From positions 62,001 through 126,000 of the forward strand of contig NZ_JADQTO010000026.1 of NCBI RefSeq assembly GCF_015704865.1: a stretch of 64,000 nucleotides of DNA, written 5' to 3'. Numbering within the stretch: the first letter of the stretch is position 1; each line of letters starts with the position of its first letter. The position numbers and the translations under genes were made by a program. The notes below the pieces were generated by a model, which was not told where the DNA came from, did not search any database, and was given only the letters and a program-made list of their open reading frames with translations. Shown here piece by piece: positions 50,370-59,922 of the stretch. Source of the DNA: Actinoplanes aureus (lineage in GTDB: Bacteria; Actinomycetota; Actinomycetes; Mycobacteriales; Micromonosporaceae).

Positions 50370-52517
50370 TTCGCGCTTTTCCGCATCGGCTCTGATGGGC
50401 TCGATGTCGCGGAAACGGTGGCGGGGCTATTTGGCGGCTTGGCGCCTTTGGGCAGGGTGAAGGTGAAGCAGGAGCCGCCGGCGGGGTTGTCGCTGGCGGT
50501 GATGGTGCCGCCGTGGCGTTCCACGATGCGTCTGCAGATCGCCAGCCCGAGTCCGGTGCCGAGATAGCCGCTGTTGACGTGCGCCCGGTGGAAGTTGCCG
50601 AAGATGGCTTCGTGTTGGCCTTCGGGGATGCCTATGCCGTTGTCCGCGATGCTTATGGTGACCATCGTTTCGTCCTGGGTGGCGCCGATCCGCAGAGCCG
50701 GGACGACGTCTGGTGCGGTGTATTTGATGGCGTTGCCGACCAGGTTGTCGATCAGTTGCCGGACCAGCACCGGGTCCGCCTGGACCGGCGGCAGCTCGCC
50801 GATGGTGAAGTGCGGCTCCGGTTTGCCGGATGCCACCGCCGCGTCGGTGCGGGCGAGGGCGATGTCGGCGACCACCTCGGCCAGGTCCACCCGGGCCGGG
50901 GCGACCGTCGCCTCGCGCACCGTCGCGTAGGACAGCAGGCCGTCGATCAGCCCGCGCATCCGGGCGGAGGCCTGGGCCAGACGGGCCAGGTCGGCGCGGG
51001 CTTGGTCCAGATCGGGATGCTCCGGTACGCCCTCCAGCGAGTCCCGCGCCGCCGTCGTCCACCCGTCCACGCTGGCAAGCGGGTTGAGCAGGTCGTGGGC
51101 CACCACGCCGGCGAAGTTGGTCAGCTCGTCGCGGTGCCGGCGTTCGGCGGTCACGTCGTGGAAGAGCGCCACCGTGCTGAGGGTGCCGTCGGGGTGCGGC
51201 AGCGCGGTGGCGGTCACCCGGACCACCCGATCTTGCGGCCCTCCCGGGTGGTGGATCAGCATGTCGACTCCGGGGGCGTCCTCGCCGGCGAGTGCTTGCA
51301 GGTAGGCCAGTTCGCCCTCGGTGTTCCGGGTGCCGTCGAGGTGGTAGAGGCCGGACCCGTCGGTGCCGCCGAGGACGTCGTCCCGGCCGTCGAATAGGTC
51401 GGTGACGGCCGGGTTGTGCAGTGTCACCCGGCGCTCCGGGCCAATCACGGCGAGGCCGTCGGCCATCGAGTCGATGATCGCGGCGAGAAGGTCGGCATGG
51501 TGCGTGACCTGTGCCTTCTGTACGGCCAGTTCGATCTGCCGGGCGGCCAGCTCGGCCTTCTCCTCGGCCAGGGCGCTCAGCAGCGCATTTCGTTCGTCGC
51601 GGCCCAGCGCCAGGGCCAACCCGACCAGGGCAACCAGGAGGGCGAAGACCTGCACGACGGCCGAGCGCTGGGCCACGTCACTGATCAGGGCGAACGGGCC
51701 GGAGCCGGCCAGCGTGTACCACAACCCGATGGCGCAGACCACCGTGTTGTGCAGCAGCACCCACGGGGTGCTGAGGCGAGTGGCCACCAGGACGGTGAAG
51801 CCGAGCAGGGCGAACGACATGGGAAAGCGGTTTTCGGACGCGAACACGGCCAGGTACCCGACGATGCCGAGGGTGCTGATTCCGGCGATCTCGCCGATCC
51901 GCCAGGGCGGGGTGGGGCTGCGGTGACGCCACCAACCGGCGATCGAGCGGTCCTCGGCCCGGAGCCGGGTGAGCGCGGCGCCCACGCAGATCCCGGCGGA
52001 TCCGATGAGCAGGATGCTGGCCATGTGCCGCACCGCCATCAGGGTCAGGGCGAAGACCGGGAACAAGTCGATGAGCAACCAGAAGCCCAGCAAGTAGACG
52101 ACGCCGGTGGCGACGGTCGCCCACGAACCCGGCCCCGAGCAGGGCCCACAGGTCGCGGGGGCAGCACAGCGACGCGTTGCCGCCCGCGCCCCAGAGGTGC
52201 GGGCCCCACCGGCGCAGCAGCCACAGGAAGACCGTGATCTGAATCAGCCCGACGATCCCGGCGACCACGCTTAGCGCCAAGGGCTCTCCGGTCAGCCAAT
52301 CCATCCCGCCCAGGATCAGGGCGAGCAGCAGCATGTCGAGGCGGCGGGTGGGTGCCCGGCGCTGCGCGCAGAACCAGACCACGGCGACGCCGACGGCCGG
52401 CCAGACCAGGTTCAGGCGGCTGCCCAGCCAGAAGCTCCGGCCTGCGTAGCACGCGGCGGCGTAGGTGAGGGCGAAGATCATGGTCCGGGCCAGGGAACGC
52501 CCGTAACCAGTTGTCAC
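50366..52517 (-). pseudogene. MASE1-PAS histidine kinase with a frameshift
   Basis: Two overlapping frames form one gene of about 717 codons. The first (from ATG at 52517) encodes a MASE1-like membrane domain: FALTYAAACYAGRSFWLGSRLNLVWPAVGVAVVW through LWALLGAGF. The second (52093 down to 50366) continues with VYLLGFWLLIDLFPVFALTLMAV, then PAS, HisKA with FAGVVAHDLLNPLASVDGW and HATPase with NLVGNAIKY and GTGLGLAIC. The shift is an extra G in a GGG run (plus-strand CCC at 52120-52122); removing it joins LLGAGF to VATVATGVVYLLGF. Either a true frameshift or a sequencing error. Confidence 0.8.
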
Positions 52518-52547
52518 CGCTACCTCCCGCTCGACAGCCGTCCTCTC

Positions 52548-52817
52548 CTAATCGGCCGGTTTCCACCGGCACTGAGACAGGGGCGGCCTACCGTACGGAG
52601 GTGGTCGGCGGCGCCGAGGCGATGACCGGCCCGACCCGCACGATGCCGTCGTCGAGCGAGACACATCGCGCCCGCCCCGCCCGCAGCGGTCGCCACGCGC
52701 TCGGCCAAGATCCGGACTTCCGGGACCAACTAGCCGCTGTGCGGCGCGGCTGAAGTGCAGCTCCTCCGCCACCACGACGAAGTGGCGCAACAGGCGGATG
52801 TCGAGATCCTCGGACAC
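52548..52817 (-). pseudogene. LysR-family regulator remnant
   Basis: Only the first helix-turn-helix part is readable: DLDIRLLRHFVVVAEELHFSRAAQRL, the standard start of LysR proteins. The recognition helix and effector domain are missing; what follows is out of frame. It is divergent from a truncated MFS gene, so this was once a regulator/transporter pair. Confidence 0.75.
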
Positions 52818-52907
52818 ACGTCCGTTGTACTCGATTCACACACACGGCGCGTCAATCGGCCTCGAACAGGTGTTGGAGTTCGGACCGCCGGCCAGGCCAC
52901 GATCGGA

Positions 52908-54440
52908 TCACCGACAACGACGATCGAGGTGGTTCGCGATGGGTGCACGACGCGCGGTGGCACTGCAGTACGCGGCGGCGGGCGCGCTGACCGCGTCTTG
53001 GGGCGCCTCGCTGCCCGCGTTCGACGCCCAGCTCGACCTCGGTGCGGCCCGGGTCGGCGCGATCCTCATGGCCCTCGACGTCGGTGCGCTCGTGACCATG
53101 CCGGTGGCCGGCCGGCTGGCCGACCGGTGGACCGGGCGGCTACTGCTGCGGCTGAGCGCACCGGCGGCGGCTTTGGCACTGGCGGGTCCGGCGCTGGCCG
53201 GCTCGGCAGCGGTGAGCGCGGCGGCCAGGCCGAGCACGGCTGCCACGACGAGATAGATCGGCGCGGCCCAGGCGGCTCCCGCGTTCGCCAAAAGGGTAGC
53301 GATCAGCGGCGCCGTGCCACCGAACGCGGCCGTGGCGACGCCGTAGGTGACGGCGACCCCGGTGGCCCGGACCGCGGTCGGGAAGAGCTCGGCGACGAAC
53401 ACCGTCACTACCAGCAGCCCAAGCAGACCACCGAACACGACATTGGACACCAACAGGCCGCCGACCGAGTCGCCCGCAAGAGCGAAGCCGGGGACAGCGA
53501 AGATGCCGACGGCCACCGTCCCGGCGATCAGCAGTGGGCGCCGCCCGACGCGGTCGCAGAGCCGGCCCAGCACGGGTGCGGCCACTGCCGCGGTCAGCAG
53601 GCCGAGGACGCCCGCGCCGAGGGTTTGAGCCAGCGGAACCGAGCCGGAGGTTGCCAGCCGGCTGGGAAGGTAGACGAAGCACAGGTTGAACGCGATGGAC
53701 AGCAGAGCCACCAGCGCGACGCCGCGCGCCACCCGCGTACCGCGCCCGCGCAAGACGTCCCGGCGAAGGTGAGGGCGGGACGGCTCGTCAAGCGCCTCGA
53801 ACCGCCGGGTCTCCGCCAGCCGGCGCCGAATGTAGCGGGCGACCAACCCCAGCGGCGCGGCACTGAGAAAAGCCAACCGCCAACCCCAGGTGTGCAAGGC
53901 GCCGACGGAAAGGGTCGCAGCGATCAACGCGGCAACGGCGTACCCGGTCGCCAAGCCGAGGGCGATGCTGCCCATGTGCCACCCGCCGTACCATCCACGA
54001 TGCCCGTCGGGCGCTGACTCGATCAGAAACGCCACCGAGGTAGGCACCTCGCCGCCGACCGCGAATCCCTGCACGAGACGCAGGAGCAGCAGCACGACCG
54101 GGGCGAGCACGCCGATCGCCGACCACGTCGGCACTAGGGCGATCGCGGCGGTCGCCAACGTCATCAACGCGATCGTACGACTGAACGCGGCACGCCGCCC
54201 AAGATGATCCGAGCGGCTGGCCACAACGATCGCACCGATCGGCCGGGCGATGAACGACGTCGCGAAGATCGCGAACGTCGTCGCGAGCGCCGCCCGGCCG
54301 CCGTCCGGGAAGAACGCGCGCGCGAGCACCGGGGCGAAGGCGCCGTAGATGGCGAAGTCGTACCACTCCACGGCGTTACCGAGACAGGCACCGATCAACG
54401 TCCTGCGCGACCGTAGAGTCCCCGAAACCGATCCAGCCAT
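52908..54440 (-). CDS. MFS transporter of the metabolite:H+ symporter type, 3' end altered
   Basis: Transporter of 510 codons. Residues to about 415 are a normal MHS-family protein: NAVEWYDFAIYGAFAPVLARAFFP, RSDHLGRRAAFSRTIALMT, GFAVGGEVPTSVAFLIESAP, and 12 membrane segments. MHS members import organic acids such as citrate, proline or shikimate. The last about 95 residues (AAGALSRSSSRPVHRSASR and beyond) are antisense to the MFS fragment on the other strand, so the native stop has been lost and the tail is read-through. It may still be functional. Confidence 0.8.
   Translation of the reverse strand: MAGSVSGTLRSRRTLIGACLGNAVEWYDFAIYGAFAPVLARAFFPDGGRAALATTFAIFATSFIARPIGAIVVASRSDHLGRRAAFSRTIALMTLATAAIALVPTWSAIGVLAPVVLLLLRLVQGFAVGGEVPTSVAFLIESAPDGHRGWYGGWHMGSIALGLATGYAVAALIAATLSVGALHTWGWRLAFLSAAPLGLVARYIRRRLAETRRFEALDEPSRPHLRRDVLRGRGTRVARGVALVALLSIAFNLCFVYLPSRLATSGSVPLAQTLGAGVLGLLTAAVAAPVLGRLCDRVGRRPLLIAGTVAVGIFAVPGFALAGDSVGGLLVSNVVFGGLLGLLVVTVFVAELFPTAVRATGVAVTYGVATAAFGGTAPLIATLLANAGAAWAAPIYLVVAAVLGLAAALTAAEPASAGPASAKAAAGALSRSSSRPVHRSASRPATGMVTSAPTSRAMRIAPTRAAPRSSWASNAGSEAPQDAVSAPAAAYCSATARRAPIANHLDRRCR
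52939..53200 (+). pseudogene. MFS transporter N-terminal fragment
   Basis: The first 85 residues of an MFS protein: GARRAVALQYAAAGALTASWGASLPAFDAQL, LGAARVGAILMALDVGALVTMPVAGRLADRW (motif A region). It stops abruptly at about 53165-53200, where the sequence becomes the end of the oppositely oriented MHS transporter gene. Confidence 0.75.
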
Positions 54441-54713
54441 GATGATCACCGTACTGACTCAAACGCTTGATCGATGTGCCCTGGCGACGGTACGAACGCC
54501 CAATTCCCGGATGGCCGATCGGTCTACGCCACTTGCGACCCTCGCACTTTTGTGCCGACGACCTCAGATTGCTGGTCGAATGTAGTCGCCGAGCAGGCGG
54601 TGCGGACGGGCCGGCGCCTTTCGTGAACAAGCGTCAGCTTCAGATCTTCGTCGGCCAAGCCGGTGCGCCGCCGTCTCGTGGGGCCGGGCCGCCGCAGGAA
54701 TCCCCGGCCGCGA

Positions 54714-55949
54714 TCATCTTGGTAGTCGTCGGGCGATCTCCGCCCAGACAACCTTGCCGGTCCGGCCGGCCCACCCAGCGGGTCGACTGCCCCATCGGCG
54801 TGCGGTCGCGGCGACCAGGAGGAGCCCGCGCCCACCCGGTACGGCAGGAGACAGAGGCCGTACATGCGGTGGTTGCGGATTGGTGTCGGTAACTTCGATC
54901 AGGATCGCATCGTCTCGAAGGCGAAGATGCAGCTCGCCGCCATCGTCGGTGTGCTGGGTGAGGTTCTGAATTAGTTCGGTGGTGACCAGCAGGACATCGT
55001 CGGTCCGGTCGGTCATGTTCCAGTCGTGCAGAAACTGCTCGGCGACGTGCCTGGCTTCGGCGGCCGAAGTGGTGTGCTCCACCGGCATTCGACGCTCATC
55101 CAGGGGAACCTCCACCGCTCGCTGGGAGGCGTGGGCGATCGAGCGACCATGGCCGGCGGTGAGAGTCAGGGCGAAGGCGGCGGCCAACTCGGCGACGAGC
55201 GCGCCGGTGGTGGTCACGGCGTTGTGCGCCGCGCCGGGCAGGTCACCGGTACTGCCGCGGCGGGCCAATGACGTGGCATGGGCGGTCCAGTCGGCCGGCG
55301 CGATGGGGTCGTACTGGCCGCGCAGGATCAGAATCGGCGCCTCGACGAGCGGTATACGGCGTTCGATGTGGTGACCGACGGCGTACCCGAGTGTCCGCAG
55401 GACGCGCCGCGGTCCGGCGTCGCGGAAGTCGGTGAGGATCATGGGGAGCTGGTGCGGGTCCTCGCTGAGCAGGTCGTGCGCCCAGCGTCGGATTTGTGCG
55501 AAGGCGGTAGGCGCGGCGGGGTCGACAGTCGGGCCGACCAGGGTGAGCGAGGCGACCAGGTCGGGCCGCCGGATCGCGAGTTCGACGGCGATTTGGCAGC
55601 CGAACGAGTTCCCCAGCACGTGAGCGCCGGCAAGACCCACCGCGTCCATCCAGGCGGCGACGACCTCGGCGTGCTGCTCAGTGGTCAGCACACGGGCCGG
55701 TGTGCCGGAGAGACCGAAGCCGGGCAGATCAGGAACGAACACCGAGCCGGGCAGCGCCGCAGCGGTGGGCATGAGATACCGGTGGGAGACCGCCAGGCCG
55801 TGCAACAGCACCCAGATCGGTGCAGCAGCGTTGGAGTCGACGCGTTGCCGGACGTGCAGGTCTGCCCCGCGCACCGTCGCTGTCGCGCTGGTAAACCCTT
55901 CGGCGGGGCCGGGGGCGGCACGGGTCAGGCGACGCTGGGCAGGACTCAT
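54714..55949 (-). CDS. Alpha/beta hydrolase fused to an RsbW-like ATPase domain
   Basis: Protein of 411 residues. Residues about 30-265 are an alpha/beta hydrolase with VLLHGLAVSHRYLMPTAAAL, nucleophile S115 in LGNSFGCQIA, D214 in LRGQYDPIAP and H242 in GAAHNAV, a complete triad. Residues about 290-411 are a HATPase domain of the anti-sigma kinase type: EARHVAEQFLHDW, N box TELIQNLTQHT, G1 EVTDTNPQPP, and PGGRGLLLVAATARRWG. In Bacillus, the hydrolase RsbQ and the kinase RsbW are separate proteins of the same stress pathway; here they are fused. Start is uncertain; GTG at 56006 (AAGGG seven bases upstream) would add 19 residues. Confidence 0.82.
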   Translation of the reverse strand: MSPAQRRLTRAAPGPAEGFTSATATVRGADLHVRQRVDSNAAAPIWVLLHGLAVSHRYLMPTAAALPGSVFVPDLPGFGLSGTPARVLTTEQHAEVVAAWMDAVGLAGAHVLGNSFGCQIAVELAIRRPDLVASLTLVGPTVDPAAPTAFAQIRRWAHDLLSEDPHQLPMILTDFRDAGPRRVLRTLGYAVGHHIERRIPLVEAPILILRGQYDPIAPADWTAHATSLARRGSTGDLPGAAHNAVTTTGALVAELAAAFALTLTAGHGRSIAHASQRAVEVPLDERRMPVEHTTSAAEARHVAEQFLHDWNMTDRTDDVLLVTTELIQNLTQHTDDGGELHLRLRDDAILIEVTDTNPQPPHVRPLSPAVPGGRGLLLVAATARRWGSRPAGWAGRTGKVVWAEIARRLPR

Positions 55950-56154
55950 GCGTGCGGTGCGGGTTGGGAACACGCCTACTAGTACCCCCGCGGCGGCATG
56001 GTTCACCGCAAAACCCTTCGGGATCACACGCTCATGCGGGCGACCACGTGCCGGCCGACCTGTCGCAGCGCGCCGCAGTTGGCGCACTCCAGGCAATAGG
56101 AGGCGCACTATCTGCGTCTGCTGCCTGCGTCTGCGGCTGGAACGCAACGTGGAT

Positions 56155-56325
56155 GGACTGATCATCCTTGGCGCCAGCAGCAATCCGCGGCCACCGCTAC
56201 AAGGCATACCCGACGGTTTCGCGCTGGTCTACGCGTACGGAGCGCCGGTCGACCCGCGTGACATGTCGGTGGCCAGCGACGCCGGGCGCATCGCCGGGCA
56301 GCGCCTGCTCGACCTCGGCCGCTGA
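56155..56325 (+). pseudogene. LacI ligand-domain remnant
   Basis: The segment DGLIILGASSNPRPPLQ, then VYAYGAPVDPRDMSVASDAG and RIAGQRLLDLGR follows the ligand-domain pattern of LacI regulators. Neither the DNA-binding domain nor the rest of the ligand domain is present. Confidence 0.6.
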
Positions 56326-56357
56326 GCTAACCGGCGCCGGTCGATCGTGAACGCCGG

Positions 56358-56580
56358 TTGCGGGAGGTGCTCGAAGCACGCAACCTTGAGCTTTCGCGCG
56401 CCCGGTTGTGGGTCGCCGATGCCACCCGGATCCCGTTCGGCGAGGGCGTGTTCTGGCTCGCCGCGGTCCGCGACGTGCTCTCCCGCCGGATCGTTGGCTG
56501 GAACACCTCCGATCGCTGCGACACCGACCTGATCCTGGCCGCCCTCGAATACGGCATCTACTCCCGCCGGGTGACTTCAT
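56358..56580 (+). pseudogene. IS3-family transposase (OrfB) fragment
   Basis: REVLEARNLELSRARLWVAD (first catalytic Asp in VADAT), then FWLAAVRDVLSRRIVGWNTSD is the start of the integrase core of IS3 OrfB, usually LWVADITYI and VLDVFSRRIVGW. The remaining two thirds, including the second Asp and Glu, are missing. Confidence 0.85.
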
Positions 56581-56734
56581 GACCTTGTCGTCGTCGTAGT
56601 GGATCGGCAGGGTCAGCCGGGGCCGGATCAGGCCGGTAAGCGCCGACGGCAGCGTCGGTGAGCAGGGCGAACGTGCCGAGCCGGAGCAAGATGGTCGCGT
56701 TGCCGATGAAGGTCGCGCTGGCGTCCGGTGTCAT
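56565..56734 (-). pseudogene. MBL-fold hydrolase remnant, both ends joined
   Basis: The ATG-started frame reads TPDASATFIGNATILLRLGT then FALLTDAAV, the start of a metallo-beta-lactamase-fold hydrolase. A second frame gives TGLIRPRLTLPIHYDDDK, then VMKSP, the usual C-terminus of the same family. The whole metal-binding centre between them has been deleted. Confidence 0.65.
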
Positions 56735-56811
56735 GGGGTGCGGCTACCCCCGGGTGCGCCGGCCGAATGTTGGCGGCGTGCGTGCGGCAGCAGGTCTCGT
56801 ACCCTGCGGAG

Positions 56812-58068
56812 ATGAAAAGCGACCAGGGCCCGCTACTGGCCGACATCCTCGACGCGGCGGAGAACGCAGCGCCGGTGGACACCGTCGACGCGGTCACCCG
56901 GAACGTCGCCGTGGCTCTCGGCGCCCGTACGGTCTCGTTCCTGATCGCCGATCTCAGCGGCCGGGCGCTGGTCCGGCTCGCCCACGTGCCGTTCGGCGTC
57001 GCCGGCGGGACGCGGCATCAGGGCAAGGAGGCCGCTACCGTGGTGCCGTTCGACGGCGGCCCGGCCGAGCAGGCGCTGCGCACCCAGACGGTGCAGGTTC
57101 TGGCGCTGGCCGACGGGTGGACGGTGCTGGCGCCGGTGACCGAGCGTGGTGAGGTGATCGGCCTCCTTGAGATGATCTTGCCGGACGAGCCTTCTCCTGA
57201 CGTGCTGCGGGATATCACCCGTACGGCGCACGCGCTGGCGTTCGTGGTGATCGCCAACCGGCGGCACACCGACCTGTTCGAGTGGGGGCAACGCACCACC
57301 CCGTTCACCCTGTCGGCGGAGATCCAGCGACGTCTGCTGCCGGCTTCCTTCACCTGCGAGGCCAGCGCGTTCACCCTGTCCGGCTGGCTGGAGCCGGCCG
57401 CCAGTATCGGCGGCGACACCTTCGATTACAGCCTGGGCCGCGACGTGCTGCACTTCAGCATCACCGACGCGATGGGGCACGGGGTTGCCAGCGCGCTGAC
57501 CGCCACCCTCGGTGTGGGCAGCCTGCGCAACAGCCGGCGCCGCGACGCCGGCCTGGTGGAGCAGGCCACGACCGCCAATGCCGACCTGAAAGAAAACGCC
57601 GTCGTGCCCGGCAGCTACATCACCGCGATACTCGGCCGCCTCGACCTGCGTACCGGCACATGCTCGCTGCTCAACGCCGGGCACGTGCCACCACTTCTGG
57701 TACGCGACGGCGAAACCCGGGAGGTGCCGCTACCGCGCAACCTCGCCCTGGGCATGTTCGCCCAGGTCGGCTTCCGTGACGGCGAGATCGTGCTTCGCCC
57801 CGGAGACCGCCTGGCCCTGTTCACCGACGGCATGCGCGAACGCAAGGCCACCCACCTGGATCTGTCGGCACGGCTGTCCGAGATGACCGCCCTGCACCCC
57901 CGCGAGGCCGTCCGGGCGATGGCCGACGCCACACTCGAGGTCGCCGGACCGGTCCTGGCCGACGATGCCACCCTGCTGATCCTCGACTGGCACGACGGAC
58001 ACAGCGACGACCGGGACGCCAGTGCCGGCGCCGACCAGGCACGGACGAGCGCGGCGGTACCGGACTGA
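56812..58068 (+). CDS. SpoIIE/PP2C-type phosphatase with GAF domain
   Basis: Protein of 418 residues. Residues about 20-150 are GAF-like (ALGARTVSFLIADLSGRALVRL, VLAPVTERGEVIGLLEMILP). Residues 165-400 are a SpoIIE-type PP2C domain, with metal ligands D202 in GGDTFDY and D219 in ITDAMGHG, then LNAGHVPPLLV and LALFTDGMRER. Such phosphatases dephosphorylate anti-anti-sigma factors in partner switching. The hydrolase/RsbW-like fusion lies 860 bases away on the other side of fragments, a plausible partner. Start ATG with GCGGAG upstream. Confidence 0.9.
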   Translation: MKSDQGPLLADILDAAENAAPVDTVDAVTRNVAVALGARTVSFLIADLSGRALVRLAHVPFGVAGGTRHQGKEAATVVPFDGGPAEQALRTQTVQVLALADGWTVLAPVTERGEVIGLLEMILPDEPSPDVLRDITRTAHALAFVVIANRRHTDLFEWGQRTTPFTLSAEIQRRLLPASFTCEASAFTLSGWLEPAASIGGDTFDYSLGRDVLHFSITDAMGHGVASALTATLGVGSLRNSRRRDAGLVEQATTANADLKENAVVPGSYITAILGRLDLRTGTCSLLNAGHVPPLLVRDGETREVPLPRNLALGMFAQVGFRDGEIVLRPGDRLALFTDGMRERKATHLDLSARLSEMTALHPREAVRAMADATLEVAGPVLADDATLLILDWHDGHSDDRDASAGADQARTSAAVPD

Positions 58069-58148
58069 CTACCGGTCACCCCACGGCCGCGGTGTGGAAC
58101 AGAACCTCATTCGCTGAGGCCGCAGGTGAGCGCCCGCCCGAGCATCGG

Positions 58149-58487
58149 TCAGAAGATCAGGTTCAACGCGACGGTGCCGATGACCGAGAGCAGCACCATG
58201 GCGAGGCCGCCGAGGGGATGAATTTCGGTACGTCCGACGCGCATGCCCGCGGTGTACCCGGCAGCGTGGCGCAGATACGGAACAATACGTCCGCCGGGCC
58301 CCGTCCCCAACCGCAGCGAGCACCACGGCACGTACTCGGCGAACGTCGGTACCCGAGATCGCATCCCGGGTGCCTGCAGCTGGTCCTCTGCGGTGATGCC
58401 CATGTGGTCGAGCAGCATCCGCGCTGCCTCCACCACCGGCGTGCACATCCCGAAGACCTCATCACCCCGCGGAGGCGGTGACGACAA
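58149..58487 (-). pseudogene. Possible tyrosine integrase N-terminal remnant
   Basis: The segment VVEAARMLLDHMGITAED followed by RSRVPTFAEYVP looks like the N-terminal arm and start of the SAM-like domain of actinobacterial tyrosine recombinases (consensus PTFAEYVPVV). The rest loses similarity and ends in a membrane-like stretch. Short motif evidence only. Confidence 0.35.
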
Positions 58488-59087
58488 ACGGCAAACGGCT
58501 TACGGCTGACCGCCGGATCGGATCCCGATGCTGGCTGCGTGGCCGCCGTCCTTCATCCGCACAACCAGCGTGGGTAGCGGAATGGCCCTCACCATGACGG
58601 GCCGCCACCCTAGTCAACGGCTTCCTCTTCTATGACGGTCCTGACGGGTTCCGCTGTGTCGCACTTGCCGGCATCCCCTGCCGCCGACCCTGGATGCTCG
58701 GCGGATCAATTCAGGGGCCGGGGTACGGGCGGATCAGGCGTCAACTGGCCCCACCGGAAAGTCCGTGCGTTCAGCGCATGCCACCTAGAACGGTGGTCGA
58801 CGCAGTCCGATGCCCAGCTGGAGGCGGCCGAAGAGAAGTGGTTGGACTGGTGAGATCCGCCGCGGAGTCCGGACGGCCCACCATTTTCCGGCCGCGGAGT
58901 CACACACTCCGGTGGCGTGCTCTCGGCCATTTGTGTGCCCGTGGCGGGAAGCGGCAAACACCATCTATTCCAGAACCGCATGCGTCCGGGCGTCACGTCG
59001 ACCGGCCGCAAGGAAACCGCAGGTTGGAGAGAGCAGCCGAGAAGGGCGCTTAGCGGCTCGCCCCGAGGTGTTTCTGCGACACAGCGA
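58488..59087. other. Gene-free stretch of about 600 bases
   Basis: I can support no gene here. Frames on both strands are short and lack ribosome sites. The right end is the terminator of the small membrane protein gene. Confidence 0.4.
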
Positions 59088-59128
59088 GACCGCCGCCCGG
59101 CCCTGAAGAGGGGTCCCGGGCGGCGGTC
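59088..59128 (-). terminator. Strong GC-rich hairpin terminator
   Basis: GACCGCCGCCCGG pairs over 13 bases with CCGGGCGGCGGTC around a 15-base loop. It lies 10 bases past the stop codon of the small membrane protein gene. No T run, as is common in this GC range. Confidence 0.65.
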
Positions 59129-59138
59129 GTCAGTTCTG

Positions 59139-59444
59139 TCAGGCGTCGGACGAGTCGCGGGTGCCGGCCTTCGCCAGTCCACGGCTGGCCATGTAGCCGA
59201 TGGTCAGAAGCACCACATAGAACCAGGCCTGGTCAGCGCGGAAGTAATCGCCACCAGCACCGTTGTCGCCGTTGCCGTTCCCGTCGACCACGATGGAAGC
59301 GATCAACACGCCGAGCACCATTACTACGTACGCGATGAACTCTGTGGTTTTGAACGCGGCCTTGGTCTCTGCCGACCGGCGCCGGATGACGCCGTCCGCA
59401 GAGGTGGCATCGTGCCGAGAAGCTGTACTGATCTGAGTAGACAT
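59139..59444 (-). CDS. Small two-TM membrane protein of an actinobacterial family
   Basis: Protein of 101 residues: soluble N-terminus, membrane helix 1 TEFIAYVVMVLGVLIASIVV, a Gly/Asn/Asp loop (DGNGNGDNGAGGDYFRADQAW), and membrane helix 2 FYVVLLTIGYMASRGLAKAG. The DYF.AD.AW..V.LLTIGYM.SRGLAK pattern is one I have seen in many small actinobacterial proteins of unknown function. AGAGGATTGA precedes the ATG. Confidence 0.75.
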   Translation of the reverse strand: MSTQISTASRHDATSADGVIRRRSAETKAAFKTTEFIAYVVMVLGVLIASIVVDGNGNGDNGAGGDYFRADQAWFYVVLLTIGYMASRGLAKAGTRDSSDA

Positions 59445-59639
59445 TCAATCCTCTATTGCGGCTGACGTGCGTGGGCCTTCGTGGTCTATTGACTGCGGAG
59501 GCGTGTTTCATGCGGTATGCCGCAGCACATCCGGCGGGCAGGACGTTGGAGCCCGGCTCAGACAACGCCCGCTGTTGCCTGGCTATGGTTACCCGGGCTG
59601 ACGGAACGCAAACGCGATTGCCGGATTGTGCACTCCGGG

Positions 59640-59841
59640 CCGGTCGACACGCGCGGCTTGCCGGCGGTGGGCGGCGGGACTGGATCACCGCAAAGGCGAG
59701 GAGCAGTTCGATGAGGTCGCCGCCGTAGTACATCAACGTCGCGGCGTCCCGCTGATCCGGACCCGTCGCCGTGGCACAGAGATACTGGGCGAAGGTGGCA
59801 GGCGCGGCGATGGCCACGCCGATCAGCACGAGCGTGCTCAC
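59640..59841 (-). pseudogene. CtaG-like cytochrome oxidase assembly factor, C-terminal fragment
   Basis: TLVLIGVAIAAPATFAQYLC, then AATLMYYGGDLIELLLAFAVIQ matches the last part of CtaG-like caa3 oxidase assembly proteins, ending in a conserved YGGDxxExxLA motif. The earlier membrane segments are absent. It lies beside the CRISPR-like array. Confidence 0.6.
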
Positions 59842-59922
59842 GGGTGGGCGAAGATTCGAACGGGCGGGTACGCATCATCCGGGACAGGCGCTGTGCTGCG
59901 GGGACCGGCACGGCGCCGCTCG

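Noticed and set aside
59841..59922. Further CRISPR repeats to the left of the array
   Set aside because: At the expected 61-base period there is only a weak resemblance (GGTACGC then ATCATCCGG); too degraded to count as a repeat.
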